In this document: positions 1 through 10,395 of the stretch, piece after piece | Position numbering within the stretch: position 1 is the first letter of the stretch | Layout: every line of letters starts with the position of its first letter | From: Nitrosomonas oligotropha | GTDB lineage: Bacteria; Pseudomonadota; Gammaproteobacteria; Burkholderiales; Nitrosomonadaceae | Length of the DNA stretch: 64,000 nt | Assembly (NCBI RefSeq): GCF_900106555.1 | Contig: NZ_FNOE01000009.1 | Coordinates: 47,410-111,409 of the forward strand | Direction: 5' to 3' | Made by a program: the position numbers and the translations under genes | The notes under the pieces: generated by a model | What the model saw: the letters and a program-made list of their open reading frames with translations, nothing else | Database searches by the model: none | What the model was told of the DNA's origin: nothing

Positions 1-373
1 CCTTGTCCTTGATGAACTGCCATACTTCCGGCGGCAGATCCTTCAGCTCGTGCGTGATCTTCCATTCGTCGAGCATGGCGCACAATTGCTCCGCCGGGCC
101 ATCGAGAAACGCCTGCTCCTCCGCACTCAATTGCGGTTTGGGATAAGCCAGCAGCTTTTTCCAATCCGGCTTGCCGCTGAATAATTCACCCTCCCACCAA
201 ACCGTACCGGCATCCAGCGCCTCCTGCTCTGTTTGCGAGATGGGCGGCAGCATTTTGCGGAAAATTTTCAGGATCGGATTGCTGACCAGATGACGGCGCA
301 GTAAAGGAATCGCCAGAATCAGGCTGGCAACGGCAACGACAAATAAGACGACATAGAAGAGAAACAGGAACAT
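1..373 (-). CDS. fadE: Acyl-CoA dehydrogenase FadE, N-terminal part (runs off window)
   Basis: Only the first ~124 codons lie in the window. A hydrophobic N-terminal helix is followed by segments that match my memory of E. coli Fad[49 protein letters not shown] and [13 protein letters not shown]. FadE catalyses the first oxidation step of fatty-acid beta-oxidation at the membrane. The start ATG follows a GAGGAAGA ribosome-binding site. The FAD-binding core lies outside the window. The gene diverges from dapE. Confidence 0.85.
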   Translation of the reverse strand, partial: MFLFLFYVVLFVVAVASLILAIPLLRRHLVSNPILKIFRKMLPPISQTEQEALDAGTVWWEGELFSGKPDWKKLLAYPKPQLSAEEQAFLDGPAEQLCAMLDEWKITHELKDLPPEVWQFIKDK

Positions 374-599
374 GGCAATCTTCCTCGTAGTGAGTTAAAC
401 CCGGTCAACTTTGCGGCACGATGACACGGTGTTGTACAAGACTTCAATCAGGCGTGTAGAATCCGGCAATCTTCTCAAAGCGCTACAGTCGCAAATTTAC
501 ATGATAACCGTCCAAATCCCTACTGTAGCGCTGAAGTATTATGCCGCGTTTGTTGTGGTTTTCATACACCCGCACCGCCACCAATTTTTAACTTGTTAA

Positions 600-1817
<1,218 letters not shown>

Positions 1818-1831
1818 GATACATTTGTAGC

Positions 1832-1854
1832 CCCCCGTATTACTTGAACGGGGG
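1832..1854 (+). terminator. GC-rich hairpin after dapE
   Basis: CCCCCGT pairs with ACGGGGG across a 9-nt loop, 14 nt after the dapE stop codon. There is no clear U tract after the stem, so it may be a weak terminator or an mRNA-stabilising hairpin. Confidence 0.4.
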
Positions 1855-1903
1855 ACATGCAGGTTTGCATTTTGATGGAATTATTTCTAAATGATAAATA
1901 TAT

Positions 1904-1963
1904 TTGTAACATCTGAAGCCAGCCGCACGCGTTAGCGCGTCGGACTGGGCTGACTTGTTATAA
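1904..1963 (-). other. attC-like recombination site at the end of a gene cassette
   Basis: Read on the minus strand, the site starts with TTATAAC (R'' type), forms an imperfect long stem (AGCCCAGTCCGACGCG against CGCGTGCGGCTGGCT around a CTAA loop), and ends with GTTACAA (R' type). About 60 bp with imperfect palindromy and core-like ends is the layout of an integron attC site. It lies directly after the stop codon of the 1974-2678 gene, as in a mobile cassette. No integrase gene is in the window. Confidence 0.7.
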
Positions 1964-1973
1964 CTCTTTCGTA

Positions 1974-2678
1974 TCATTTAAGTTTTTGCCCAAATAAAGC
2001 AATACTGTTTACCCAGCCTTGGTTTCCATTAAATGTAACTTGATACCAAATAGTATTGTTGACCATTTGACGTTTGATAATTGATATAGACTGACCTTTA
2101 ACGGCATAAACTATTTTTGATAAGTCGGAGGGAGTGTAGTGAGGCATGATTGGTGTTTTTTTGCTAAGTATATACTCTGAACCAACTTCTAATGTGTTTG
2201 GATCTATGAAATCCATTGAGCTTTTAACACTTTTAAAAATATCCAAGGTTTCCATATTCCTGTCTGTATCGCTTCCTTGTCTTATATAGATTTCTTTCGG
2301 ATCGTAATCAGCTAGTGGTTTCCCATCGATTATGCTTTGAAATCTAAATTTTGACAGCTTGTTAATATTTATTAGCTTATATTGCTCGATAAATTTACTT
2401 GATTTGTAAGATGATGTGACAATGAAAACTCCATCACTAAATTTCCACTCTTTGTTGTCTTGTGAGTCTTCTTTATTTTCTACTACAAGTTTCCCATCCT
2501 CAAAAAACGTATGCCTCATGTACCGTTTTGCCACCGTATTTTTATGCACAGGATTTTTTACAACAGTTTTCCATTGACCAATAATGTCTTCTTTAGTGAA
2601 CTCAGCCGCATATGTGCTGATTGTAGGGAACAGTGCGATTAAAAAAACAAATCTTCTGATGAATTTTAAATCGTTCAT
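1974..2678 (-). CDS. Exported SH3-like domain protein carried on an integron-type cassette
   Basis: 234 aa. The N-terminus (KFIRRFVFLIALFPTISTYA) is a good signal peptide ending near AEF. The middle is a ~100-residue beta-rich region with an IGQWK start, a pattern seen in lipocalin-like/DUF domains. The last ~65 residues (GSEYILSKKTPIMPHYTPS to IWYQVTFNGNQGWVNSIAL) look like a bacterial SH3 domain, often used for cell-wall binding. The gene is much more AT-rich than dapE. It sits tightly between two attC-like sites: its start is 14 nt from one (with an AGGAGAG ribosome-binding site) and its stop is 11 nt from the other. I infer a laterally acquired cassette gene of unknown role. Confidence 0.7.
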   Translation of the reverse strand: MNDLKFIRRFVFLIALFPTISTYAAEFTKEDIIGQWKTVVKNPVHKNTVAKRYMRHTFFEDGKLVVENKEDSQDNKEWKFSDGVFIVTSSYKSSKFIEQYKLININKLSKFRFQSIIDGKPLADYDPKEIYIRQGSDTDRNMETLDIFKSVKSSMDFIDPNTLEVGSEYILSKKTPIMPHYTPSDLSKIVYAVKGQSISIIKRQMVNNTIWYQVTFNGNQGWVNSIALFGQKLK

Positions 2679-2691
2679 GAACTCTCCTGAG

Positions 2692-2778
2692 TTATAACGT
2701 AGAGCTAACCAGCGCTGCGCGGCTTTATCGCGCAGCGACCGAAGGGAGCGAGTTTGAGCGCCGGGTTAGCCGTTTTAG
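2692..2778 (-). other. attC-like recombination site upstream of the cassette gene
   Basis: On the minus strand: CTAAAAC (R'' type), GGCTAACCCGGCGCT (L'' arm), a spacer with a smaller internal stem, AGCGCTGGTTAGCT (L' arm), then ACGTTATAA (R' type). The arms pair around GGCTAACC/GGTTAGC, and the R' end matches the TTATAAC start of the next attC. At 87 bp this is a normal attC size. It would be the attC of a preceding, now eroded, cassette whose 3' end is the non-coding DNA from 2779 to about 2890. Confidence 0.7.
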
Positions 2779-2995
2779 ATGTTGGAGTAAGCGGCATAAG
2801 CAACGCACCTGCTGACGGCCTACCAAATCAATTGCAGGCCAACTACCATAGAATAACTATTAAACAAATATAACAAATTCCAGTTACTTGTTTTGTCCGC
2901 TTTGGCGAGCCGTTTTAGGCTCGAACAAACGTCCGCAATGAGCCGAATTCAGCCGATCAATAATGACGCGTATCCATTTCCGGCTCAACTTCAAC
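2779..2995. other. Non-coding stretch: probable eroded cassette end
   Basis: No convincing gene. On the minus strand the sequence next to the attC-like site looks like the 3' end of a lost cassette. The short GAGCCGTTTTAGGCTC palindrome near 2908 may form a small hairpin. The stretch ends where the copied DsbA-like fragment begins. Confidence 0.4.
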
Positions 2996-3065
2996 GCGTT
3001 GCTTTTTGGTTGCCAGAACGGCCCGGCAAGCCGGATACGTTGAGCGGATCGGGGTATTGTGTGAT
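2996..3065 (-). pseudogene. 70-bp copied fragment of the DsbA-like gene at 8.6-9.3 kb
   Basis: Positions 2996-3065 repeat positions 8960-9029 in the same orientation with only a few mismatches, including an identical run covering CCAGAACGGCCCGGCAAGCC and the bases after it up to GAGCGGATCGG. The full copy lies inside an intact DsbA-like gene. This copy has no flanking coding context, so it is a gene fragment. The two copies form direct repeats around the 3.3-8.6 kb accessory segment. Confidence 0.85.
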
Positions 3066-3333
3066 CCCCTTTGGATCGTAGCCGTGCAAAGGTCTCTACA
3101 CATTCATCCTAGCCGGTCAATCTTAGCGCTGGCCATCTTGATGTGATCCTCAAGTGCGGCGATACACGGTCCGAACCGGTGGTTGAATCCTGTGCTCGCT
3201 TTCATTTGAGCAAGGAACACACAAACTAGTTGTTCCGCGGGGCGCAAAGGTCATCGGCGTCATATCGTAAGCCGGTGCAATTATTATAAGGGCGGCCCTG
3301 TTCGGAGACGAATGACAGATTGCCGCTGTGCAT

Positions 3334-3680
3334 CTTGGAAATGATTTGAGGCTCGAAATTACTTTCACGGTCACGGGGAATCTCGATGGGCAATTCACCA
3401 AATTCACCTTCTGTATCTTACGACTTTTGCCATTTCTAGGATTGCCAGTGGGATTCGTTACAGTTTCGTGCTTATCGTGACCAAGATATTCGATCATTTC
3501 AGCTTGCAAGGCACGCTCAACCAGCGCTTTGTCAGTTACTTGAGTAAAGCCATACTCACCGATTAAATCTTCTGGCATATTGTAATCGGCCAACGGCCTA
3601 GCAATTAAGTCGGTCGGTAGGGGCCTGGAGGGGGTGGATTTCTTCTCCAAATATATAAGCAGTTTCCTGCTAAATGACAA
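3334..3680 (-). pseudogene. IS256-family transposase remnant (5' part, frameshifted)
   Basis: The N-terminal region carries IS256/mutator-type transposase motifs: ADYNMPEDLIGEYGF, KALVERALQAEM, LGHDKHE and NPTGNPRNGKSRK. After that the frame slips by one base: AAGGTGAA where AAGGGTGAA (K-G-E) is expected. The next frame continues GEFGELPIEIPRDRESNFEP and QIISK, then homology stops near 3334. Only about 115 of the usual ~400 residues remain and the DDE catalytic core is gone, so it is inactive. The rest of the reading frame, down to 3150, is not recognisable. Confidence 0.8.
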
Positions 3681-3691
3681 TTAACACAAAA

Positions 3692-6346
3692 TTATTCACC
3701 TACCGATTTCTTGAGTGGAATAAAAGCAGTATTTTCAGCAAATAATTGATTAAGTTCATTGGCAGGAATCGGTTTTGAAAATAAATAGCCTTGTCCAAAA
3801 TCACACTCTATACTTTTCAATAGCTCAAATTGATCCCATGTTTCTATACCCTCTGCAATGACTCTTAAATTAAGTTTATGAGCCATCACAACCATTGCTT
3901 CGCATAAAGTTAAGTCATCCGAGTCAGAACTAAGGCTTTGCACAAAAGACTTGTCAATTTTGATGTAATCAATATCAAATTTCTTGAGGTAGGCTAAGGA
4001 TGAGTACCCTGTTCCAAAATCATCAAGTGCAACTTGCATACCATTATCCCGAAGCTTCAATAAATAATCATATATGTTATTCGTTGCTTCCATCATAGAA
4101 CTCTCAGTGATTTCAACTACTATACTTTCCCCTGGCAGGCCAAGTTTTTTTAAGTGCTCGAACCACGAGTGGCATCTACTAGAATCTACTTTAAATTGAA
4201 AAGGGGATTTATTGATACTGATCTGAAAATTCGAATTGTAAGTTGCACGGCAGTATTTTACCTGCGTAGCCGCTTGGTGAAAAATCCAATCGCCAATTTC
4301 TACAATAAGACCTGTTTCCTCAGCAATTGGAATAAATTTGTCTGGATTAATTATCCCGCTTTTGGGATGTTGCCAGCGAACAAGAGCTTCTGCTTTTTGA
4401 ATGTAACCAGTAGATAAATCTATGATTGGTTGATAATGAACTAGTAATTCTCCATTTTTCACGGCATGCCGCAAATCATTTGCGAGCCGCATTCGTGTAT
4501 TGGCAGTTTCTTGCATACTGTTTGTGAAGTAATGAAAGCAATTTCTTCCTTCACGTTTAGCAGTATGCATCGCATGATTAGCACACTTGAGCATGGTAGC
4601 TATATCAGTTGCATCCGTTGGAAAAAGTGCAATTCCTATACTGGCTGTAAGATAGGTTATTTCATTCTCTAAATGATAAGGGATTGCCAACTGCTCTAAA
4701 ATGGAATTAACGTAATAGCCCACAAGGCTAGTTCCGTCCAGATTACTAAGCATGAAGGCAAATTCATCGCTACCTAACCGCCCAAGCATTCCTTTTCCTT
4801 GTGAAAACGTAGCCAATCTCTGAGAAACTTCCTTAAGAAGCAAATCTCCATAATGATGACCAAGGGTATCGTTTATCTCTCGAAAGCGATCAATATTGAT
4901 AAGAATCAACGCAAGTTGCTTATTCTCATACTGGCATTTCTTCAACTCCTCATTTAATCGTTCATATATCATTCGCCGATTTGGTAATCCAGTCAGCTGG
5001 TCATAGTTAGCTTGTCTCCAAATTAATTCTTCTTTTTTCTTCCTTTCTGAAATATCACTAAATAAGCCGACCCATCCCTGAATAGTCCCATCCAGGTTAT
5101 ATAGAGTATTGATACTCAACACTTCCGTAAATAACTCGCCATTCTTGCGGCGATTTTGAATCTCACCTTGCCACTTGCCAGTCGCACCGATCGACTGCCA
5201 CATAGTCTGATAAAATTCTTTACTATGAAGACCCGCACTTAGAATCCTTGGGGTTTTTCCAATGACTTCCGCAGATTGATAACCAGTGACTTCAGTAAAA
5301 GCTGGATTGACACTGATAATGCATTTATTCGCATCTGTAACCATCATTGCTTCACTGCTTTTATGATAAACAAGTAATGCCAATCTCATTTCGTCTTGAG
5401 ATTTTCTTAATTCATAAATTGTAAGCATAAGCATTAGACCAAGTACTGATACAACAAGATATGCGAGTTGCATATTGATTAATCCAGATTCTTGCAAATC
5501 TTTTCCAAAGAGACCAATTCCGATTGCCGCTCCGATCATGGCTTGCACAAATGTAATAGTGAGGACCAGCGTTATGCCATGACGACCAAACCGGATAGCT
5601 CCCCATGTTGCACAAACTACGATCCAGTAACCTCGAGCGATAGAACCCAGTTCATGATAAAACAATTCGAGATGGACTATTTGTCCAATCAAAATGGTTA
5701 AGCCAATAAAAGCAAGAGCTTCAATCGCACGATAACCTTCAAACCATCCTTTAGGAAGTTTCTTCCAAATTAAAAAGAAGGGAGTAAATATTGCTATCCC
5801 GAGCAAGTTTGCTATCCACCAGACTAATAAGCTGAAAGTTAGCACTGGAGAGCTCAATTCGTTAATTAATGATAGCCCTATGATACATAGCATAGTGCCA
5901 ATCGAGACCGACAAGATGGCCGATACGGCAAGCCATGAATAGTCACTAGAATTTTTAAGTTTTATGATACTTTCATAATTTATATTTTTACACTTAAAAT
6001 TATGCCTAAGAAACCAAATAGCAATAAGAGGTTCAGCAGTATTACCAATGACAAAAACTAGATTTGATTCTATAGACTTGCCTGCTAAATAGTTGGCTAA
6101 AAAAACTCCTAGCGCAATACCGGGCCAAAATCTATGACCACCAACGAGCAGAGCTGCCAAAGCCAATCCACTTGGCGGCCAGACTGGAGAAAAATTTCCC
6201 TGGGCAGCGAAATTTTCTATTATTATTTTAGCTAGTAAGGCATATGTCAGCGCTAGCAACAACATAGAACCAATACTCACCCATCTATGCATCGGAAATT
6301 TTTTTATGGCAAGAGGAAAAACTTGGAGTTTTCTTAACAGGAGCAT
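3692..6346 (-). CDS. MASE1-PAS-GGDEF-EAL membrane c-di-GMP signalling protein
   Basis: 884 aa. Residues ~20-310 form a MASE1 sensor with about eight membrane segments (typical NFSPVWPPSGLALAALL). A PAS domain (~325-440) is followed by GGDEF (~455-610) and EAL (~625-875). The GGDEF signature reads GSDEF, so the cyclase site is altered. The EAL domain keeps KAEALVRW, the DDFGTGYSSLAYL loop and IKIDKSFV, so phosphodiesterase activity or GTP-regulated breakdown of c-di-GMP is the more likely output. It is AT-rich and ends 11 bp before the IS256 remnant. A receptor in the same orientation lies upstream, separated by 272 bp. Confidence 0.88.
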   Translation of the reverse strand: MLLLRKLQVFPLAIKKFPMHRWVSIGSMLLLALTYALLAKIIIENFAAQGNFSPVWPPSGLALAALLVGGHRFWPGIALGVFLANYLAGKSIESNLVFVIGNTAEPLIAIWFLRHNFKCKNINYESIIKLKNSSDYSWLAVSAILSVSIGTMLCIIGLSLINELSSPVLTFSLLVWWIANLLGIAIFTPFFLIWKKLPKGWFEGYRAIEALAFIGLTILIGQIVHLELFYHELGSIARGYWIVVCATWGAIRFGRHGITLVLTITFVQAMIGAAIGIGLFGKDLQESGLINMQLAYLVVSVLGLMLMLTIYELRKSQDEMRLALLVYHKSSEAMMVTDANKCIISVNPAFTEVTGYQSAEVIGKTPRILSAGLHSKEFYQTMWQSIGATGKWQGEIQNRRKNGELFTEVLSINTLYNLDGTIQGWVGLFSDISERKKKEELIWRQANYDQLTGLPNRRMIYERLNEELKKCQYENKQLALILINIDRFREINDTLGHHYGDLLLKEVSQRLATFSQGKGMLGRLGSDEFAFMLSNLDGTSLVGYYVNSILEQLAIPYHLENEITYLTASIGIALFPTDATDIATMLKCANHAMHTAKREGRNCFHYFTNSMQETANTRMRLANDLRHAVKNGELLVHYQPIIDLSTGYIQKAEALVRWQHPKSGIINPDKFIPIAEETGLIVEIGDWIFHQAATQVKYCRATYNSNFQISINKSPFQFKVDSSRCHSWFEHLKKLGLPGESIVVEITESSMMEATNNIYDYLLKLRDNGMQVALDDFGTGYSSLAYLKKFDIDYIKIDKSFVQSLSSDSDDLTLCEAMVVMAHKLNLRVIAEGIETWDQFELLKSIECDFGQGYLFSKPIPANELNQLFAENTAFIPLKKSVGE

Positions 6347-6618
6347 GATTTTATTTATTATTATTCTTTTTGGATTACAACTCTCTGAAATTCTCGGATG
6401 GAAATATAACTTGAATTAATTAAAATGCATCAGGTTAGCGTCCTTCCAAAAAGGTTAAGTCGCTGATTAATTGCCCAGAAATATTTCAGAAATAAAATGA
6501 GAATCAAATTAGAGATAAAAATCCAATTTTTCTTTCATTTTTCACTCTGCACACTCTTTATGTAGCAAATTAATCAGCGATCTCTTAAGCATTAAAATTT
6601 ATTTTGATAGCTTCCAAA
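6347..6618. other. AT-rich intergenic region
   Basis: No gene is seen in these 272 bp. The stretch should hold the promoter of the MASE1-GGDEF-EAL gene and the end of the chemoreceptor transcript. It also contains the 13-bp inverted repeat described separately. Confidence 0.5.
6460..6580. repeat. 13-bp perfect inverted repeat spanning 121 bp
   Basis: TCGCTGATTAATT at 6460-6472 is the exact reverse complement of AATTAATCAGCGA at 6568-6580. The ~95 bp between are AT-rich and non-coding. The layout could be a small MITE-like element or a long hairpin between two signalling genes. Confidence 0.5.
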
Positions 6619-8358
6619 CTAAAATTCACTCCAATCCTCATTTCTTCCATTAGCAGTTTTTTTACATGCTGACTGATGCTGATTCCTTTTCATATAGGTT
6701 AAACTATTTTTTTCTGAAGGGAGTGTCATAGCAGTAGATAACATTCGAGTTCGTGAATCTTTTCTCGTCACAGATTGTTGACCCACTTTGAAAATTGAAA
6801 TTGCACCGGCCAAATCTTTTGCTTGGTGCTCTAATGATTCGGCCGATGCAGCCGCTTCTTCTACCAAAGCAGCATTCTGCTGTGTAACGTCATCCATTTG
6901 AATCACTGCTTGATTAACCTGTTCAATGCCGGTGCTTTGTTCCCGAGAAGCTGCTGTAATTTCTGACATTATCTCCGCCACTTGTTTCACTGAGGCGACT
7001 ATTTCATCCATAGTCTTCCCAGCTTCTTCTACAAGTTTGGCTCCATCCTGGACTTTTCCAACAGAATCTTCGATTAGTGTTTTTATTTCTCTTGCTGCTG
7101 CGGCGCTTCGTTGCGCCAGGTTTCGCACTTCCGTTGCCACTACAGCAAATCCTCGACCTTGCTCTCCTGCTCGAGCTGCTTCTACAGCCGCATTGAGTGC
7201 AAGAATATTTGTTTGAAAAGCAATACCGTCAATTACGCTAATGATATTTGCGATTTTGTTTGAGCTATCGCTGATCGAGGACATGGTATTAACAACTTCT
7301 TTCATCATTTGTCCCCCTTTTCCTGCGACTGCACTCGCACTGGTTGAGAGCCGATCTGCTTGTCTTGCATTATCAGCATTTTGCCTTACTGTGGAAGTTA
7401 ATTCTTCCATGCTGGATGCGGTTTCCTCTAGCGAAGAAGCCTGTTCTTCTGTGCGTTGTGATAAATCAAGGTTACCGCTTGCTATTTCACTCGATGCTTG
7501 GCGCACTTCCTCAGCGCTATTGCGAACATCTAAAACCGTGGTCCTCAGATTAATACTCATCTGAACCAGCGCTTTGATCAACTTTCCGAATTCATCCGAA
7601 AATTCATTTGTAAATTTGCTTCGCAGATCCCCTGATGCAAGTGTATTGGCTATCTCAATCGCTTTATTTAAGGGTTTGAGAGTATTCCGCCAAATCAGAA
7701 ATCCAGACAAACACATTGACAGTATGCCTGCTAAAGCAGTTACTACAATAAAATTGCTTGACCAGCTTGCTCCGGATTCTTGGTGTAAGCTCCACCAGCC
7801 AGCTATTGCAGCACTGACCAACAACAATGTTGGCAGCGATAAAGAAAGCGCTATCCGTTTTCCAACAGTCATTTGAAATAAAGAAGCAACTTTTCCAACA
7901 AAATCAGTGCGAACAATATTTCCATTTTCTATCTTGATATTCTTAGCTTTTCCCTCAAGAATCTGACGGTATATCGGCTCTGCTTTATCGATGAGCTCTC
8001 GAGATGGTTTGGTTCGTATCGACAGATAACCGACAATGGTTCCATTTTCGACTAGAGGAGTAGCATTACCCAGTACCCAGTAAAAATCGCCATTTTTTCG
8101 GCGGTTTTTAACCAGACCTGTCCATGGTTTACCAGCCTGCAAAGTTTTCCACAAATCAGCAAATGCATCCGGTGGCATGTCAGGGTGCCTTACAATGTTA
8201 TGCGCTTTCCCGATTAACTCATCTTCAGAAAATCCACTCACTTCAATAAAGGTCGGATTTACATATGTTATTCTTCCTTTTGTATCAGTGGTCGATAAAA
8301 TCAGCGTGTCATCGCCTATAGGATATTCTGTGTTTGAAACCGGTAGGTTTACTCTCAT
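6619..8358 (-). CDS. Aer-like PAS methyl-accepting chemotaxis protein
   Basis: 579 aa. An N-terminal PAS domain (~15-125; [22 protein letters not shown], then [16 protein letters not shown]) closely resembles the FAD-binding PAS of the Aer aerotaxis sensor. Two hydrophobic helices (~168-225), a HAMP segment (~227-280) and a classical signalling hairpin follow, with the tip [20 protein letters not shown]. The predicted role is redox/oxygen sensing and signalling through CheA/CheW. The last five residues are DWSEF, matching the xWxxF pentapeptide that tethers CheR/CheB. A perfect FNR-type box lies ~130 bp upstream. Confidence 0.9.
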   Translation of the reverse strand: MRVNLPVSNTEYPIGDDTLILSTTDTKGRITYVNPTFIEVSGFSEDELIGKAHNIVRHPDMPPDAFADLWKTLQAGKPWTGLVKNRRKNGDFYWVLGNATPLVENGTIVGYLSIRTKPSRELIDKAEPIYRQILEGKAKNIKIENGNIVRTDFVGKVASLFQMTVGKRIALSLSLPTLLLVSAAIAGWWSLHQESGASWSSNFIVVTALAGILSMCLSGFLIWRNTLKPLNKAIEIANTLASGDLRSKFTNEFSDEFGKLIKALVQMSINLRTTVLDVRNSAEEVRQASSEIASGNLDLSQRTEEQASSLEETASSMEELTSTVRQNADNARQADRLSTSASAVAGKGGQMMKEVVNTMSSISDSSNKIANIISVIDGIAFQTNILALNAAVEAARAGEQGRGFAVVATEVRNLAQRSAAAAREIKTLIEDSVGKVQDGAKLVEEAGKTMDEIVASVKQVAEIMSEITAASREQSTGIEQVNQAVIQMDDVTQQNAALVEEAAASAESLEHQAKDLAGAISIFKVGQQSVTRKDSRTRMLSTAMTLPSEKNSLTYMKRNQHQSACKKTANGRNEDWSEF

Positions 8359-8489
8359 ATTCCTTTACCCTTTATTTATAATGATTAGGGCTAATCTTAC
8401 GTCATATTTATTTTATTAATTAGAAAGATAATTCTTATTATTAATGTCAATTATCTTACAAAGATAGATAGCATACGGAAAAATTGATT

Positions 8490-8503
8490 TTGATCTAAAT
8501 CAA
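8490..8503. promoter_or_regulatory. FNR/ANR-type binding site
   Basis: TTGATCTAAATCAA matches the TTGATN4ATCAA consensus perfectly. It lies ~132 bp upstream of the Aer-like receptor start, in the only intergenic stretch that can hold that promoter. CRP-family regulators other than FNR can use similar half-sites. Confidence 0.6.
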
Positions 8504-8580
8504 TATTCACACAAAGAGTCTCTTCACCCCAATCCGATTGGTGAACATTACGTTGGTGGAAATCACTGCGAAGAATCGAT

Positions 8581-8609
8581 TCCATTCAATCAATGTCAGA
8601 TTGAATGGA
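8581..8609 (-). terminator. Hairpin after the DsbA-like gene
   Basis: TCCATTCAATC and GATTGAATGGA form a perfect 11-bp stem with a 7-nt loop, 24 bp past the stop codon at 8633. The U tract on the minus strand is poor, so termination strength is uncertain. Confidence 0.5.
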
Positions 8610-8632
8610 GAACAATTTCTAAAACTGTATTA

Positions 8633-9271
8633 TCAGGTGTGAGGCACTTCAGATTCGATTGCTTTTATCTCATCCAGCATGGTTCGATAATCCAAATAAT
8701 CGACCGCAACCGGAAACACAGCATTGTTATGCACCAATCGCAAAGACGGATAGGAATAAACATCCATACTTCTTGCCTGCTGAATTTGCTGCTGTAATTC
8801 ATTTTCTATCGCCAGACTTTTCAGGTCTTTGCTAAAGGTTTCCGCATCCAAACCAATCTCACGGGCGCATGCTTGCAAGGTTTCCGGCAGCGATGGATTC
8901 TTCGCTTGTTGATAATAGGCGGTTTGAATGGCGCGGATCATTTCTGGCTCAGCTTCAGTGCGTTGCTTTTTAGCCGCCAGAACGGCCCGGCAAGCCGGAT
9001 ACGTTGAGCGGATCGGTGTATTGCGTGACCAGAAGTCCCAATTGAAGCGGACGCCGGGAACGGTTTGCTCGATGCGTTGCCAGGCTTGTTGAACCATTTT
9101 CTGCGTCGCGGGCGGCATCGGTTCCGTGGTATCCGGCGCCAGACCGCCAACGAGGTAAACAATGTCCATATCGCGCGGCAATGCCTGCTGCAACGCAGCC
9201 CAGCTTTGGCTGAAGGCGTAGCACCAGCTGCACATGGGGTCATGAATGTAGAAAATTTGCGAAGTACGCAT
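8633..9271 (-). CDS. DsbA-family (FrnE-like) thioredoxin-fold protein
   Basis: About 212 aa with a thioredoxin-fold active site CSWC at residues 14-17 (YIHDPMCSWCYAF). A helical insertion and LVHNNAVFPVAVDYLD near the end follow, as in the DsbA/FrnE oxidoreductase family. No signal peptide is visible, so a cytoplasmic role in disulfide or redox chemistry is likely. The reading frame could extend 14 codons upstream to a TTG at 9313, but the ATG at 9271 matches the short N-terminus usual before the CxxC motif. Residues covered by 8960-9029 are duplicated at 2996-3065. Confidence 0.85.
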   Translation of the reverse strand: MRTSQIFYIHDPMCSWCYAFSQSWAALQQALPRDMDIVYLVGGLAPDTTEPMPPATQKMVQQAWQRIEQTVPGVRFNWDFWSRNTPIRSTYPACRAVLAAKKQRTEAEPEMIRAIQTAYYQQAKNPSLPETLQACAREIGLDAETFSKDLKSLAIENELQQQIQQARSMDVYSYPSLRLVHNNAVFPVAVDYLDYRTMLDEIKAIESEVPHT

Positions 9272-9416
9272 TTGCAATGCATCCAAAATGAAGTCCCGCA
9301 ATGTTATCGCCAAAGGTGCGAAAATCCTAGCGATTCGGAATCACACGTTACGTCAAAAAAGATGGACGCGATTGCGGTAAAATTCCCTTCTGCTTAACGT
9401 TGAATGGACACCTGTC

Positions 9417-10316
9417 ATGATGCTGCACACCTTACGCAAATCACTCGCACGAATCGCGCTGATCGCCTTGCTGTTGCTGTTGAGCGGTTGCAGCATGCTG
9501 AGACTTGGCTATGATAATGGGCCGCAAATGGTGTGGTGGTGGCTCGATGGTTATGTCGATTTCAGCCGGGAACAAGCGCCGCACGCCAAGCACGCCATTC
9601 ACCAATGGTTTGGCTGGCACCGCGCCAACCAGTTGCCGGAATACGCGGATTGGCTAGCCGCGATACGCAGCCGGGTCGACGGCCCGCTGACACCCGAGCA
9701 AGTCTGTAGCTGGTCCGATGAATTGCAAACGATCGTCGCGCCCGCTTTCGATCACGCCGCGCATCTCGGCACACCGGTGGCACTGCGTTTGGGTGAACCG
9801 CAGTGGCGGCATCTCGAAAAACGCTACGCCAAGAGTAACGAGGAGCTGCGCGAGGATTTCCTGCAACCCGATCCCGAAGACCGGCTGCGCGCAGCCATCA
9901 AACGGACGGTCAAACGCGTTGAGAATCTGTACGGTGATATTGATAAAACACAACGACGCTTAATCGTTGCCAGCCTTGAAGCTTCCCCTTTCAATCCGGA
10001 AGCATGGTTGACCGAACGCCAGCGGCGGCAACAAGAAACCCTGCGAACCCTGCGCCAGCTCGCCGCCGAATCCGCCGCACCCGAACTGGCCACGGCCTCA
10101 TTACGGAAACTGATTGCCCACACGCACCGTTCCGACGATCCGGACTATCGGGCATACCAATTGAAATTGGCCGAACACACCTGCGGCTTTATCGCACGCA
10201 TGCACAACAGCACCACGCCAGCACAACGTCAACATGCGCACGACAAACTCAAAGGCTGGGAAACTGATTTTCGTGCATTGATGATGGATAGCCGCATGCA
10301 GACTGCTTTGGAGTAG
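9417..10316 (+). CDS. DUF6279-family lipoprotein
   Basis: 299 aa. The N-terminus is a lipoprotein signal with lipobox LLSGC (lipidated Cys ~24), then RLGYDNGPQMVWWWLDGYVDF, which I recognise as the hallmark of DUF6279 proteins. The rest is Arg/Glu-rich and helical. Its function is not known; it is probably an outer-membrane-anchored periplasmic protein. It is divergent from the DsbA-like gene and convergent with the end of the CIS block. Confidence 0.8.
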   Translation: MMLHTLRKSLARIALIALLLLLSGCSMLRLGYDNGPQMVWWWLDGYVDFSREQAPHAKHAIHQWFGWHRANQLPEYADWLAAIRSRVDGPLTPEQVCSWSDELQTIVAPAFDHAAHLGTPVALRLGEPQWRHLEKRYAKSNEELREDFLQPDPEDRLRAAIKRTVKRVENLYGDIDKTQRRLIVASLEASPFNPEAWLTERQRRQQETLRTLRQLAAESAAPELATASLRKLIAHTHRSDDPDYRAYQLKLAEHTCGFIARMHNSTTPAQRQHAHDKLKGWETDFRALMMDSRMQTALE

Positions 10317-10395
10317 CTATGTGCGGCACGGTGGATAGTCCGAGGAATCCAGCGGGATCTAACGCCACAGCCCCGTCGGCTTATTCCTATTTAAG

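Noticed and set aside
411..599. 62-aa reading frame between fadE and dapE
   Set aside because: No ribosome-binding site and unlikely composition; the region should hold the two divergent promoters.
2893..3081. 62-aa reading frame in the accessory segment
   Set aside because: It runs across the copied DsbA-like fragment in the antisense direction; it is not a gene.
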